A stretch of DNA of 64,000 nucleotides. It comes from CAXXOK01 sp964497495 (GTDB taxonomy: Bacteria; Bacillota; Clostridia; Christensenellales; Aristaeellaceae). Below, piece after piece: positions 53,382 through 62,150 of this stretch. How positions within the stretch are numbered: position 1 is the stretch's first letter; each line of letters opens with the position of its first letter. The stretch covers positions 56,611-120,610 of the forward strand of contig CAZCCZ010000005.1 of NCBI GenBank assembly GCA_964497495.1. The letters are read 5' to 3'. The notes below the pieces were generated by a model that did not search any database, was not told where the DNA came from, and saw only the letters and a program-made list of their open reading frames with translations. The position numbers and the translations under genes are program-made.

Positions 53382-53902
53382 GTGCCTTGGCATATCCGGT
53401 AATTATGTATATCCCTATTAATGGAGTATATCACACCGTGTATGTAAAGTCAAGGAATTTTGAAAGTACATATTCAAAATTCAGATAGCAAGGAGGTTCA
53501 CTTGATTGAAAAAGTTTAACCCAACATAGAGTCACTCGTTTCTACAGAACAACTTTCCACCTGCAACTTGACTATGACTCGTTACTGTTACTGCCACATG
53601 ATACCTTTATTTCTTGTAGGAATAAAGCGTTGTGAATGATACGGCAAGCGGATATTAGGACGCTATTTGCGTTTTCTGCTGAGTCGTGCGTAAGCTTACC
53701 CTAAATTTCCTTGCTTTCAGTATCCTTCATCATACCCATAGCCACAACAACATACTATGAACAACCTTGCTCACAAAGGAGCAGGGAATTTTTATACCCT
53801 TTTGGGGAAAGGAGCGATGTCGCATCAATTACATAATATTCTCAACAGGATAATTTGAGCTTCTACCATTTGTCGAAGAAAAATGAGGGAAAACAGGAGC
53901 TT

Positions 53903-53992
53903 ACGGTTACCCACAGCAAGCTACCTGATGCTCAGGAGTTTGAACACTGGGTGTTTGAGGAAGTCCTGCCCAGCATTCGCAAGCACGGTTGA
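53903..53992 (+). pseudogene. BRO-N antirepressor fragment
   Basis: In one frame the codons before TGA at 53990-53992 read LPDAQEFEHWVFEEVLPSIR, then KHG. This matches the conserved end of the BRO-N domain of phage antirepressors (AxxFxxWVxxEVLPSIRKxG). No start or N-terminal region remains in frame. It is debris within the integrative element, pointing to a phage-related ancestor or an earlier resident. Confidence 0.6.
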
Positions 53993-54076
53993 TATATCAC
54001 CAAACTAGAAATAATGGCATTGTACTGCATGAGGGCAGTGTATTACGGTTTCCTAAAAACGAAAGGAGTGAAATTC

Positions 54077-54487
54077 GTGAATCATATTCCAGATATCAAT
54101 ACACCGAGGTTTCTCGCCGAATCAGACGTACCAAAGATAAAAGCGGCTATTACAGAACTCGTTCGAAAATACTGTCTCTATCGCTACGATGACCCACAAA
54201 CGTGTGCAATAGATCAATGTAGCTTGTTTGGTGACATTCATTGCGTTGCAATAGATAGTCCATATAGCCATATACAGAATGGCAGAAGCGGATGTAAGCA
54301 CTTCAACACCATGCCCTTGTTGAATGGTTTGCAGCTTTCTGCATTAGCGCATAAAGTGTGTGCTTATTGTCATAGAAGATTTGAACCAACAAGCAATCAC
54401 CAGAAGTATTGCACATCATGTTCTGACATTGCAAAAAGAAAAGCAGGAAGCGCACGGCAGCGAGTATTCAAGGCCAGACAAAAGTAA
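54077..54487 (+). CDS. Cysteine-rich VLP-like protein
   Basis: A 136-residue protein from a GTG at 54077, 9-10 nt after AAAGGAG; the longer frame from 54014 is less likely. The N-terminal half has the Cys-rich VLP pattern (ITELVRKYCLYRYDDPQTCA). The C-terminal half is a zinc-ribbon (CAYCHRRFEPTSNHQKYCTSC) followed by a basic tail. Such proteins are common in Firmicute integrative elements, where their role is not established. DNA binding is plausible from the basic tail. Confidence 0.7.
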   Translation: MNHIPDINTPRFLAESDVPKIKAAITELVRKYCLYRYDDPQTCAIDQCSLFGDIHCVAIDSPYSHIQNGRSGCKHFNTMPLLNGLQLSALAHKVCAYCHRRFEPTSNHQKYCTSCSDIAKRKAGSARQRVFKARQK

Positions 54488-54654
54488 CGCTTTAGACCTT
54501 CTACAAGCCTTATTAATCAACAGTTACAGAACATGATTTTTCACGGGTAGATAGAATGTTCATCTACCCTAAAAAACTGCGTCTAAAGCGTGATGCAAAC
54601 TTTCGCCAACAAGGTAGTTCTCTATTTTCAACTATATTTATGGAGGTAAATATT

Positions 54655-55614
54655 ATGGATTTGATCTTAAAACCATTCTCGGGTAACATTCACACGGTAT
54701 CAGTTACTGCTCCGGTGATATACATAACGGAAAGTAATTGTGTTAATACTCAGAAAATCACATCCAGCATCTTCACAATACAGAAAGGCGAGAAGATTCG
54801 ACATTTTCGATTCAATCCTAATAAGCTTTACTTAAGTGAACAAATTAAAACAGATCGCACTATAGAATGTCAATCATTGAGCGATTTTGAATGTCGGTAT
54901 GAAGAATGTATGGTAGCGGAATGTGTGGCAGATCGTAATAGAATGGTTCGTTTGGACTTTAAATTCGACTACTACGATACAACAACCGTTGATTTGTGGG
55001 TTAAATTCTGCAATCTTCTTATAGGAGCTTTCATTGTCCGACACAAAGTTACACCTAAAAACCAGTACTTGTGTACGACCATCACAGGTGATCAGCACAA
55101 GAGTAGCAAAGCAATTTGGGGCAAGTTCGAATTTGAGAATTACAATAAAGCGATTCAGCAAGAAAGCAATGGTACGTCATATCGCTTTGAGTTGCGATTT
55201 ATCAATCAAAAAGGTGTCGTTACACGTGATGCCCTATTATCTTTAATATATGAACTTGAAGGACTTTCAGCGTATTATGGCCAAGCATTAGAGCTATGGA
55301 ACAATGCACTCTGTACAGAGTGGGATGAAATCAAGCACAGTGGTGGAACGCAAGTAAGCCCACAAGCATTTGTTCGTATCGGAGAAAAGCGTTTCTTCGC
55401 CCGTAAACAACTTAAACAGTTCTTCGACAGAGCATATCCTGAGATTGTCCCGACATGGGCTGTTAAGAATTACTGTCAAAAGAACCACCCTCTTTTCATT
55501 AGTCACGTACTTTTCGACAAGTGTATCAAGAGTCTTTGTAATAGTATTGTGGCGTATATAGATGGAGTTCCACAGCACTCCTTTTTGGATGATTTTTCAT
55601 CATTTAAATTCTAG
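54655..55614 (+). CDS. Hypothetical protein, possible Rep-type replication/mobilisation protein
   Basis: A 319-residue protein; the ATG at 54655 follows TGGAGGTAA. The sequence is rich in short basic and aromatic stretches, with MVRLDFKFDYYDTTTV and TSYRFELRF resembling the beta-strands of rolling-circle initiators (Rep_trans type), but I do not see a clear catalytic tyrosine motif. It stands between a Cys-rich VLP protein and the integrase, where small elements often carry a Rep or nickase. Function is therefore tentative; it may be a diverged or inactive initiator. Confidence 0.55.
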   Translation: MDLILKPFSGNIHTVSVTAPVIYITESNCVNTQKITSSIFTIQKGEKIRHFRFNPNKLYLSEQIKTDRTIECQSLSDFECRYEECMVAECVADRNRMVRLDFKFDYYDTTTVDLWVKFCNLLIGAFIVRHKVTPKNQYLCTTITGDQHKSSKAIWGKFEFENYNKAIQQESNGTSYRFELRFINQKGVVTRDALLSLIYELEGLSAYYGQALELWNNALCTEWDEIKHSGGTQVSPQAFVRIGEKRFFARKQLKQFFDRAYPEIVPTWAVKNYCQKNHPLFISHVLFDKCIKSLCNSIVAYIDGVPQHSFLDDFSSFKF

Positions 55615-55719
55615 GTTGAAGCGCGGTCAGATAAGGTTTTCTTTACATAATGGCTACTAGTCACTTACACTAGTATGTTAATAATTCTTCTTATTCCATA
55701 TATTGCTATATCTGTGTCT

Positions 55720-55763
55720 GTGCTCGACAGTGGAATGATGTTTCTATTTCCACTGTCGAGCAC
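55720..55763. repeat. 16-bp perfect inverted repeat upstream of the integrase
   Basis: GTGCTCGACAGTGGAA (55720-55735) is repeated exactly inverted as TTCCACTGTCGAGCAC (55748-55763), with a 12-nt loop. It lies 20 nt before the integrase start and lacks a T-run. It may act as an attenuator or ribosome-site shield for integrase mRNA, or as a recombination or origin-like structure. Confidence 0.75.
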
Positions 55764-55783
55764 TCTAATGAAAAATTTAGGAG

Positions 55784-57193
55784 ATGATACCTTTGAATCG
55801 GGAAGCAATATCCGTTCTAAATGACATTCAATATGCCCACAGCAATGACTACTTAACCAAACTCAATGCCTGCGAGTTTCTACTTGAGTACGGAAATGAA
55901 AATGAACGTAAACAATGTAGAGATGAATACGCAAGTCTTGTCCTTCAATATGGTGGACGTACAAAATTAAGCTGGGAGCTAGAGCAACGGCTTGCCAAAC
56001 AAAAGGAAAATGGTATACTACAGACCAAAGCCCCGAACCTTGACAACGGAATACCACAGGCACAAGTAACAGATACGCCATGTACAGAAGGAGATACCGA
56101 CATGGCGAAGCAATTAAAAGAACGCGTAGAAGTTGGGCGAGATGAGAATGACAATCCCATCTATAAATGGGCAACAGGCTATAACCGACAGGAAATCTTG
56201 CAAAGTGCAGCCCGATTGTTGCAGCCGGATAAGAACCTAAATACAGGTAGCATAACGGTACCAATATTCAGTAAATGGCTTGATGAGTACAACACGACTT
56301 TTCGAAAGATGCTTTGCCCCACAACACGACATAACTACGCGCAATTAATCAGAAAGCACATAAACCCGCGAATTGGCAACATGAAGTTGACAGAAATCGA
56401 CAGTGGTGTCATACAGCGATGGTTTGATGATTTATGCGAGGATGGTAAATCAGAGGAAACCATCATGAAAATTCGTACGATTATTAAGCCAGCCTTCGAT
56501 TACGCAGTAGACGAAGGGAAGATGCAGCACAACCCAATTAGCAAGCGCACGAAGATCAACACCAAGAAGGGAAAGCATCATAAGGCTTTACCGCTTGAAC
56601 AGTCTCAGGAAATCAAGCGTCGATTGAATGAGCTTACAGGGCGCGAACGTATCATGGCTGCATTGCTATGCTATACAGGGCAGCGTATTGGCGAAGTGTT
56701 AGGTTTACGGTGGGAAGACATTGACTTTGCACGCAAAGAAATCCATCTCGTCAGAGGGATAACTCACCCCACCAGAAATCAACCGGTAGTTGGCGGCCCA
56801 AAAACAGAAAATAGTATACGCATCATTCCGCTAGCTGAGCAACTTATCACAATTCTTACCCCAATACAAGCAAACGGTTATGTTGTCAGCGGAGAGAAGC
56901 CGTTAACCTTTCAACAGCAAAAACGTTCATGGGAGAAGATTGCAAAGCACTTTCACATTGAGGGCTACACAGCACATGACATGCGTGATACCTGCGCAAC
57001 TGAGTGGTTTGAAATGGGCATACCGATTGTAGTTGTTTCAAAGATGCTTGGACATGCCAGCATTGAAATCACGATGAGATTGTACGCAAAGGTCAGGAAT
57101 AAATCGACTGATGAAGCGCGCGCAACGATGGATAGGTTCTATGATAAGGCGATAGCTTGTGATAATCAATGTGATAATGCCCGTGCCAGCTAA
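55784..57193 (+). CDS. int: Tyrosine recombinase (phage-type integrase)
   Basis: Up to 469 residues. The ATG at 55784 touches TTAGGAG, so the TTG at 55793 (9 nt away) is an alternative start. An unusual N-terminal region of about 150 residues precedes the SAM-like core-binding domain (about 160-260, NYAQLIRKHINPRIGNMKLT). Catalytic residues: Arg in YTGQRIGEVLGLRW (about 302), the HxxR box TAHDMRDTCA (about 396) and the Tyr in LGHASIEITMRLYAKV (about 432). It lies directly beside the intact tRNA-Thr, as expected for the integrase of the element in that tRNA. It should catalyse integration and excision at the 47-bp core. Confidence 0.95.
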   Translation: MIPLNREAISVLNDIQYAHSNDYLTKLNACEFLLEYGNENERKQCRDEYASLVLQYGGRTKLSWELEQRLAKQKENGILQTKAPNLDNGIPQAQVTDTPCTEGDTDMAKQLKERVEVGRDENDNPIYKWATGYNRQEILQSAARLLQPDKNLNTGSITVPIFSKWLDEYNTTFRKMLCPTTRHNYAQLIRKHINPRIGNMKLTEIDSGVIQRWFDDLCEDGKSEETIMKIRTIIKPAFDYAVDEGKMQHNPISKRTKINTKKGKHHKALPLEQSQEIKRRLNELTGRERIMAALLCYTGQRIGEVLGLRWEDIDFARKEIHLVRGITHPTRNQPVVGGPKTENSIRIIPLAEQLITILTPIQANGYVVSGEKPLTFQQQKRSWEKIAKHFHIEGYTAHDMRDTCATEWFEMGIPIVVVSKMLGHASIEITMRLYAKVRNKSTDEARATMDRFYDKAIACDNQCDNARAS

Positions 57194-57309
57194 CGAAGGT
57201 AGCACAATCGTTTGCGAGTATCTATCGGGTTAAAATGTGATAGTTCTTGTGATAAAACAGTCAAATGAGCGGTATGAGAGCACAACAACAGCATCGAGAA
57301 CGCAAACCA

Positions 57310-57340
57310 AAACCCCCAAACCATTGCGGCGTGGGGGTTT
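57310..57340 (-). terminator. Terminator downstream of the restored tRNA-Thr
   Basis: On the minus strand AAACCCCC and GGGGGTTT form an 8-bp stem, followed by TGGTTTG. It is carried by the element and replaces the host terminator left at 46968-47000. Confidence 0.7.
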
Positions 57341-57345
57341 CACGT

Positions 57346-57421
57346 TGGAGCTGATGACGCGATTCGAACGCGTGACCTCATCCTTACCAAGGATGTGCTC
57401 TACCGACTGAGCTACATCAGC
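57346..57421 (-). tRNA. tRNA-Thr(GGT)
   Basis: A complete 76-nt cloverleaf on the minus strand: acceptor GCTGATG with CATCAGC, D-arm GCTCAGTCGGTAGAGC, anticodon stem CATCC with GGATG enclosing TTGGTAA (anticodon GGT), T-arm ACGCGTTCGAATCGCGT, discriminator T and encoded CCA. Bases 57346-57392 are the element-borne half (attR); 57393-57421 are the host half. The hybrid gene keeps full pairing, so it should be functional. Confidence 0.96.
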
Positions 57422-57443
57422 ACGCTCCGAGGGCAACGGGCTT

Positions 57444-57472
57444 ATCATACACGAATCGAGGCCAAAATGCAA
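57444..57472 (-). promoter_or_regulatory. Promoter of tRNA-Thr
   Basis: Minus strand: TTGCAT (57467-57472), 17-bp spacer, TATGAT (57444-57449), ending about 22 bp before the tRNA. Confidence 0.75.
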
Positions 57473-57548
57473 TAGTTCAGGGCTATTTTATACCGGGATC
57501 GTACAAGAAAAACGGGTGCCGAACCGGGTGCGCGCCCACGCGGCCGCC

Positions 57549-58328
57549 TCAGCGTAACAGCGAGGCAAGGGGGGTATCAGCAATCCGCGCGTCCTCCCCC
57601 AGCACCGTTGCCGGAAGGCGCACGAGTGGCAGAGCCGCCGCCGCAAGCTCGTCTACTGAGGCGACAAGCCCCATAGGCCCGCGGGCGCGCACGCGGGCGG
57701 CGAAGTCCTGTTCGTCCCGGATGGGCGCGGAGAGAACGACGCCGGAAAGCTGCGTCTGCGCAAGGCTGTGGATGTCGCTGCCCGCCAGCATCGGGAGCCC
57801 CAGGTTCTTCGCGTACCGGTACGCCAGCACGTTCTCCTCGATTGGATTCGTCGCGTTGAAAACCTCCGCGCCGTCCACGCAGACAGTGTTCAGAATCAGG
57901 CGGTGAATGTAGAAACGCGCGCGGAAGGGATGCGCCTGCACCACGCAGGCGCCGTACCGGTGCGCCTCGGTAAACTGCTCGGCACGCGTCCAGCGCTTGA
58001 CCTCCGGATGCTCGTACAGCCATGCCTTGTTCAGCCCGTATACCAGGTATTCGTCGCCGCAGTATCCCTGTTCCCAGCCGAAAAACACGTCGAAGCCGCG
58101 CTTGTCCCCCTCGTTTTTCGCTTCTTCGTACCCGGCGCAGAACCAGTCCACCTGCTCCCGCCACGGCAGGCCCTGATCCACGGCCGTGTTGCCGCCGAAA
58201 AAGTGATCCGTCACGAACAGGCCCCGGTAGCCGAGGTCCTGGTAGAAAGGCACGTAGTCCCGCGCGCGGGCTACGCCGCAGGCGCTGGCCGCGTTGGTAT
58301 GCAGGTGGGTTTCGTAGGTGAACGGCAT
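57549..58328 (-). CDS. PHP-domain phosphoesterase
   Basis: A 259-residue protein of the PHP (polymerase and histidinol phosphatase) superfamily. Metal-binding motifs: YETHLHTNAASACG (motif I), LFVTDHFFGG (motif II), FFGWEQGYCG, VVQAHPFRA, and LAGSDIHSLAQ near the C-terminus. The ATG follows GGAAAGGAAG. PHP proteins hydrolyse phosphate esters in metabolites or nucleotides; the substrate is not clear from sequence. It is monocistronic on the minus strand, downstream of a core cell-envelope type operon. Confidence 0.9.
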   Translation of the reverse strand: MPFTYETHLHTNAASACGVARARDYVPFYQDLGYRGLFVTDHFFGGNTAVDQGLPWREQVDWFCAGYEEAKNEGDKRGFDVFFGWEQGYCGDEYLVYGLNKAWLYEHPEVKRWTRAEQFTEAHRYGACVVQAHPFRARFYIHRLILNTVCVDGAEVFNATNPIEENVLAYRYAKNLGLPMLAGSDIHSLAQTQLSGVVLSAPIRDEQDFAARVRARGPMGLVASVDELAAAALPLVRLPATVLGEDARIADTPLASLLR

Positions 58329-58447
58329 GTTCGTCTTCCTTTCCGAAAGGCGGAGGCGCCGCGGGGCACGGTATCGAACCCCGCGGCGGCGTTCCGGTAT
58401 GCGGTTATCAGGTATGGATCACGGGGCCGGGCGCCCCGGCGTGCCGG

Positions 58448-60916
58448 TTATTTCATGGGCGGCTGCGTGCCGCGGCCACCGTCCGGGGGTGCGGAGCGGG
58501 CGGTTTCGCCGCGTCCGGGCGTCCCGGCAGGCCGTGCTTTTCCGGCTTTCGCCCCGGCTTCCCGGCGGAGCTCGGCGCGGGCCTTCGCTTCTTCTTTGGC
58601 GGAGGGTTTGGGCGGCTTGAAGGCAAGCTTCTTCACCGGTCTGTCGTGCGGAGCGGGCGTATCCAGCAGGCGGTAGTAACGCGGGTCGAAAGCCGCCGCA
58701 AGCCGGAACCGGATACGTCTGAACAGACGCGTATGACGGTACGCCATGTGGTAGATATCCCGCGCGCGCCGCGTTTGCTCGCTTCCGGGCTCCATGCGGC
58801 TATAGTTGCTGAGCGCCAGCACGCGCCACAGCGGCAGGATCGGCTCGGGGAAGGCGTGCACGCCGTCCATGCGCCGGGCAAAGGCCAGCGGCGTTTCCCC
58901 CTTGCCGGGCTTATGCCGTCCGTACGCCAGCAGCCGCTGCACCGCGGCTCCGTATACGAAGATCTTCCCCCGTTCGGTTTTTTGCCGTCCGGCAACCCGC
59001 GTCGGGGTGCGAAGCGCGATACGAAGGGTCAGCGCCGCAACGACGGCCGCGAGCAGAAGCCACAGCCACGAGGGGGTGGCGTTTTCATCCGGCGTATCCT
59101 CGTTCTGATCCTGCGGTTCCTCGGAAGGCTGGGGTTCGGGCGTGCTCTGATCTTCCTGCTGGTCCGGCGGAGGGGTTGGCGTGGCCTCGTCCGGCTGGGA
59201 CGAGGGCTGGGGCGACGGGGACGGGGACGGGGAGGGAGACGGGCTGGTCTGGTTCTGCATGGGCGCGTCGGTGCCGTTCTGCTGGAACGGCGTGGGGTCG
59301 AACGGCACCCAGCCGAAGCCCTCGAAATAGATTTCCGTCCAGGCGTGCGCGTCCTTGCCGGTCACGTAGGCGAAGCCGTCGGAAGCGGGCTGGGCCAGAA
59401 AGCCCTCCACGTAGCGCGCGGGCAGCCCCGCCATGCGGCACATCACCGTCATGGCGGATGCGAAATAGGTGCAGTAGCCTTCCTTGCCCACGTACAGGAA
59501 ATAGGTCACGAAATCCTGATTAAGGGGCGGCGTATCGGGCGAAAGGGTGTAGCGGTAATATTTCTGCAGGTGCCTTAATATCGCCGTGGCCTTGCCGTAG
59601 GGCGTGGTTTCGCCATTCACGATGTTGTTTACATCGTCGAATACCTTCTGCTCCATATGGTTGGGCAATTGGGTATACCTGTTGTAGATATCCTGGAAAT
59701 ACTCGTCCTTCTTCTGCGCCGCGTTCACCAGCGCTTCCAGCCCCGCGTCCCCGCCCTCGAAAACCGGCGTATAGACGGTATAGCGGTCACCCAGCGCAAG
59801 GTCGCGGGTGATGAACAGCTCGCTGGCGTCGTTAAAATAAGGCACCATATCTGCGGACATGACGAGGCTGCGCAGGAACAAAGGGGTAAACACCGTGGAA
59901 GCCGCTCCGTTTTCCATCTGCACGGTCACCGCGCGCTCGTCCAGCAACGCGGAAGCCTTGCGGATGGCGTCGCCGGGCAGCAGCTCCGTAAACGCCTTTT
60001 GGCGTTGTTTGAGCCACCGGGGGTTCACGTACAGGTAGCGCTTGGCGCTGGAGGTATCGGTAAAGGCGCGGCCGTCGTAGTAATCCTTCGCCACGGCGCG
60101 CATCAGCGTTTTCCGGTTCGTTTTCACCATCATCACGGGAAATTCGCTGGGCTCCGCCTCGCCGCCGAGCTGGTTGCCGCCCATGGGATAATAGCCGTAG
60201 CTGCCCAGCGTGAACACGTCCCGCGGTTCGGTGAAGAAAAGGTAGTCGCTGATCGTCTGCTTCAGGTTGCCCGCGGCCTTAGAAAGCGGCTCCACGGTGA
60301 TCCGGCCCGCGGGCAGCAGCAGGAAAGCCAGCAGCACCGCCGCCGCCGCCATGGGCAGGACGTGCAACACGTTGATCTTTTCGTGCGCCGCCTGCGACAT
60401 CATCAGAAGCAGCGCGACCAGCGCGGGGGCGGCGTACCAGAACAGGTTGCCCTTGCCCAGGCTCCAGATGCCGAACAGGGTCAGCACCACCACCATCGCC
60501 GCGGGCAGGAAGCCCTCCCCGCGCTTGGCGAACAGAAAACTCAACCCCGCGGCCAACGCCGTAATGAGGCCCGCGACGCGGGCGCCGAACAGTGGCAGCA
60601 CCGTGGTGTAGCCGGAGAAGTAAAGCGCCAGCGCCTTGAACGCCTCCAGCGCGTCCCCCAACAGGCCCGCGCCCGGCAGGAAAAATTGGAAGGCCGCCGC
60701 CGCGCCCACCAAAACGGCCAGCCATATCCGCGTCTTCTTCGTTACGCTCATCGCAGTCAGCACGATCTGCGCGCCCAGCGCGGTCAGCAGGGCCGCGACG
60801 GCGTACCCACCCAGGTCGAAGGCCAGCAACAGCGGCAGGGTCACGCCGACGGTCAGCAAAAAGGCCACGCCCAGACGGGTCAGCGGCTCCTTTTGGACAA
60901 ACGCCGGTTTGCGCAC
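58448..60916 (-). CDS. Transglutaminase-domain membrane protein (TgpA-like)
   Basis: An 822-residue protein from a GTG at 60916 preceded by GGAAGGAGG. The N-terminal 200 residues contain about six to seven membrane segments. The extracytoplasmic transglutaminase-like domain has the Cys-His-Asp triad: EGYCTYFASAM (Cys about 480), KDAHAWTEIYF (His about 523) and VPFDPTP (Asp about 539). A proline/serine/glutamate linker with repeated SPSP follows, then a further membrane helix (WLWLLLAAVVAALTL) and a basic cytoplasmic tail. It is the third gene of a MoxR-DUF58-TgpA operon, a widespread set linked to envelope or protein maturation whose precise role is unclear. Confidence 0.92.
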   Translation of the reverse strand: MRKPAFVQKEPLTRLGVAFLLTVGVTLPLLLAFDLGGYAVAALLTALGAQIVLTAMSVTKKTRIWLAVLVGAAAAFQFFLPGAGLLGDALEAFKALALYFSGYTTVLPLFGARVAGLITALAAGLSFLFAKRGEGFLPAAMVVVLTLFGIWSLGKGNLFWYAAPALVALLLMMSQAAHEKINVLHVLPMAAAAVLLAFLLLPAGRITVEPLSKAAGNLKQTISDYLFFTEPRDVFTLGSYGYYPMGGNQLGGEAEPSEFPVMMVKTNRKTLMRAVAKDYYDGRAFTDTSSAKRYLYVNPRWLKQRQKAFTELLPGDAIRKASALLDERAVTVQMENGAASTVFTPLFLRSLVMSADMVPYFNDASELFITRDLALGDRYTVYTPVFEGGDAGLEALVNAAQKKDEYFQDIYNRYTQLPNHMEQKVFDDVNNIVNGETTPYGKATAILRHLQKYYRYTLSPDTPPLNQDFVTYFLYVGKEGYCTYFASAMTVMCRMAGLPARYVEGFLAQPASDGFAYVTGKDAHAWTEIYFEGFGWVPFDPTPFQQNGTDAPMQNQTSPSPSPSPSPSPQPSSQPDEATPTPPPDQQEDQSTPEPQPSEEPQDQNEDTPDENATPSWLWLLLAAVVAALTLRIALRTPTRVAGRQKTERGKIFVYGAAVQRLLAYGRHKPGKGETPLAFARRMDGVHAFPEPILPLWRVLALSNYSRMEPGSEQTRRARDIYHMAYRHTRLFRRIRFRLAAAFDPRYYRLLDTPAPHDRPVKKLAFKPPKPSAKEEAKARAELRREAGAKAGKARPAGTPGRGETARSAPPDGGRGTQPPMK

Positions 60917-60955
60917 CCCAGACGCGCCTCCTTCCCGTGTGGCGTGGAAAAACGG

Positions 60956-62113
60956 TTAACCCTGCGGGGAAACAAAATTGACTTCCACGCCCCGTTGCTG
61001 CAGGCGGCCTACCAGCCCCTGCAGGGCGGGGTCCTGGGGCGTGAAGGTAACCAGATACAGCCGTACGTTAGGGCCCATGCGCTTCATGCGGCCGATGAGG
61101 TCCGCAAGGACGCTGGTGAGCCTCGTGGTGATGACGACCGCCGCGCCGGTCTTGCGCAGGTCGTTCATCTGCATCATCAGCACGCGCTCGAACTGCTCCG
61201 TCTCGTTGAAGGTGCAGCGCGCAAGCTCCTCCAGCAGAATGGGCAGCCCCATGCTGCCGTGGTACTCCATGGGCCTGTCGCCCAGAAGCGGCAGGCGCAC
61301 GGGGTTTTCATGGCTGATCTGGCAGTTCACCACCGAAGCGGCCGTTTCCAGCACGGCGTCCCGCAGGTAGCTGAGCCTGCCCGGGTCCGTGCCCTGCGGC
61401 AGCTCGGGCGGGGAGGTATCCATCAGCACCAGCGCGTCCGGCAGGGCGGGTTCCTCGAACCGGCGGATAATGATCTCCCGCCTTCGGGCGCTCATTTTCC
61501 AGTGGATGCGCTTCAGCGGGTCGCCGGGCTGATAGCTGCGGAAATCGCTGGGGTTGGAGGGGTCTTCCATGGCGCGCTTCATGGTTTCCACGCCCATGTC
61601 GCCCGCGGCGAAGGTAAGCGGCTCCACGTCGAAAGGCACCGGCAGGACGAGCAGCTCGTTCCCCGCGGCTTCCGGTTTATGCTCTTTTTTAAAGAAACCG
61701 AATACGTCGCTGACGGTGTAGCTCTCCACGCCGGGGAACATCGCCCCCACGTGCTCGGCTGAAAAGCGGTAGGCCACCTTCTGCCTGCGCCGCCCCAGCT
61801 GCGTAAGGTGGATGGTGGCCGCGGGCGTGTTGCTGGTGCCCCGCATTTTCAGGCTTACGGGCGCGATAGGCAGGAACCCCTTGTGGCTCACGGACACCTC
61901 CATGGCCACGCAGTCCCCGCGCTTGACGCGGGTGTTGTCCAGTCCGTGGGTCACCTTCACGGTCTTTTCCGCGGCGCGCACGCTCAGGTACGCCAGCGCC
62001 CATGCCAAGGCGATGAGCAGCGACAGCAGCAGGTACATACGGTTGCCCATCGAGAGTGCGCACAGCAGAAAAAAGCTGAAACTCACCCCCAGGAACACCA
62101 GCGTAGATTTCAT
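60956..62113 (-). CDS. DUF58-domain protein
   Basis: A 385-residue protein with two N-terminal membrane helices (LVFLGVSFSFFLLCAL; MYLLLSLLIALAWALAYL). The DUF58 core contains DFRSYQPGDPLKRIHWKMSA, the diagnostic motif, and a VWA-like region with VLMDTSPPEL. DUF58 proteins accompany MoxR ATPases, which probably act as their chaperones. The gene lies between the MoxR and transglutaminase genes on the same strand, with short gaps, so co-expression is near certain. Confidence 0.93.
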   Translation of the reverse strand: MKSTLVFLGVSFSFFLLCALSMGNRMYLLLSLLIALAWALAYLSVRAAEKTVKVTHGLDNTRVKRGDCVAMEVSVSHKGFLPIAPVSLKMRGTSNTPAATIHLTQLGRRRQKVAYRFSAEHVGAMFPGVESYTVSDVFGFFKKEHKPEAAGNELLVLPVPFDVEPLTFAAGDMGVETMKRAMEDPSNPSDFRSYQPGDPLKRIHWKMSARRREIIIRRFEEPALPDALVLMDTSPPELPQGTDPGRLSYLRDAVLETAASVVNCQISHENPVRLPLLGDRPMEYHGSMGLPILLEELARCTFNETEQFERVLMMQMNDLRKTGAAVVITTRLTSVLADLIGRMKRMGPNVRLYLVTFTPQDPALQGLVGRLQQRGVEVNFVSPQG

Positions 62114-62150
62114 GGCATCGTCCTTCCGTGAAACCCGGCCCGCGGTTCCG

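Larger units (their letters stand above)
47005..57392 (+). mobile_element. Integrative element inserted in tRNA-Thr(GGT)
   Basis: About 10.3 kb bounded by exact 47-bp direct repeats of the tRNA-Thr 3' end (47005-47051 and 57346-57392). A tyrosine recombinase gene ends about 150 bp from the intact tRNA. Base composition is markedly more AT-rich than on either side. Cargo in order: XRE regulator, two-domain DNA methyltransferase, HNH protein, second XRE regulator, DUF3847 fragment, serine recombinase, antirepressor fragment, Cys-rich VLP protein, Rep-like protein, integrase. No relaxase with clear motifs, coupling ATPase or type IV secretion genes are present, so it is at most mobilisable. The extra tRNA 3' end and terminator (57310-57340) restore the host tRNA. 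Confidence 0.88.

Noticed and set aside
53270..53480. Short AT-rich inverted repeats as a CRISPR array or origin
   Set aside because: Repeats are not regularly spaced or conserved, there are no spacers, and no cas genes are in the window.
59657..61762. 701-codon plus-strand open frame opposite the transglutaminase and DUF58 genes
   Set aside because: Low-complexity product rich in R, Q, H and A, spanning two real minus-strand genes; shadow frame.
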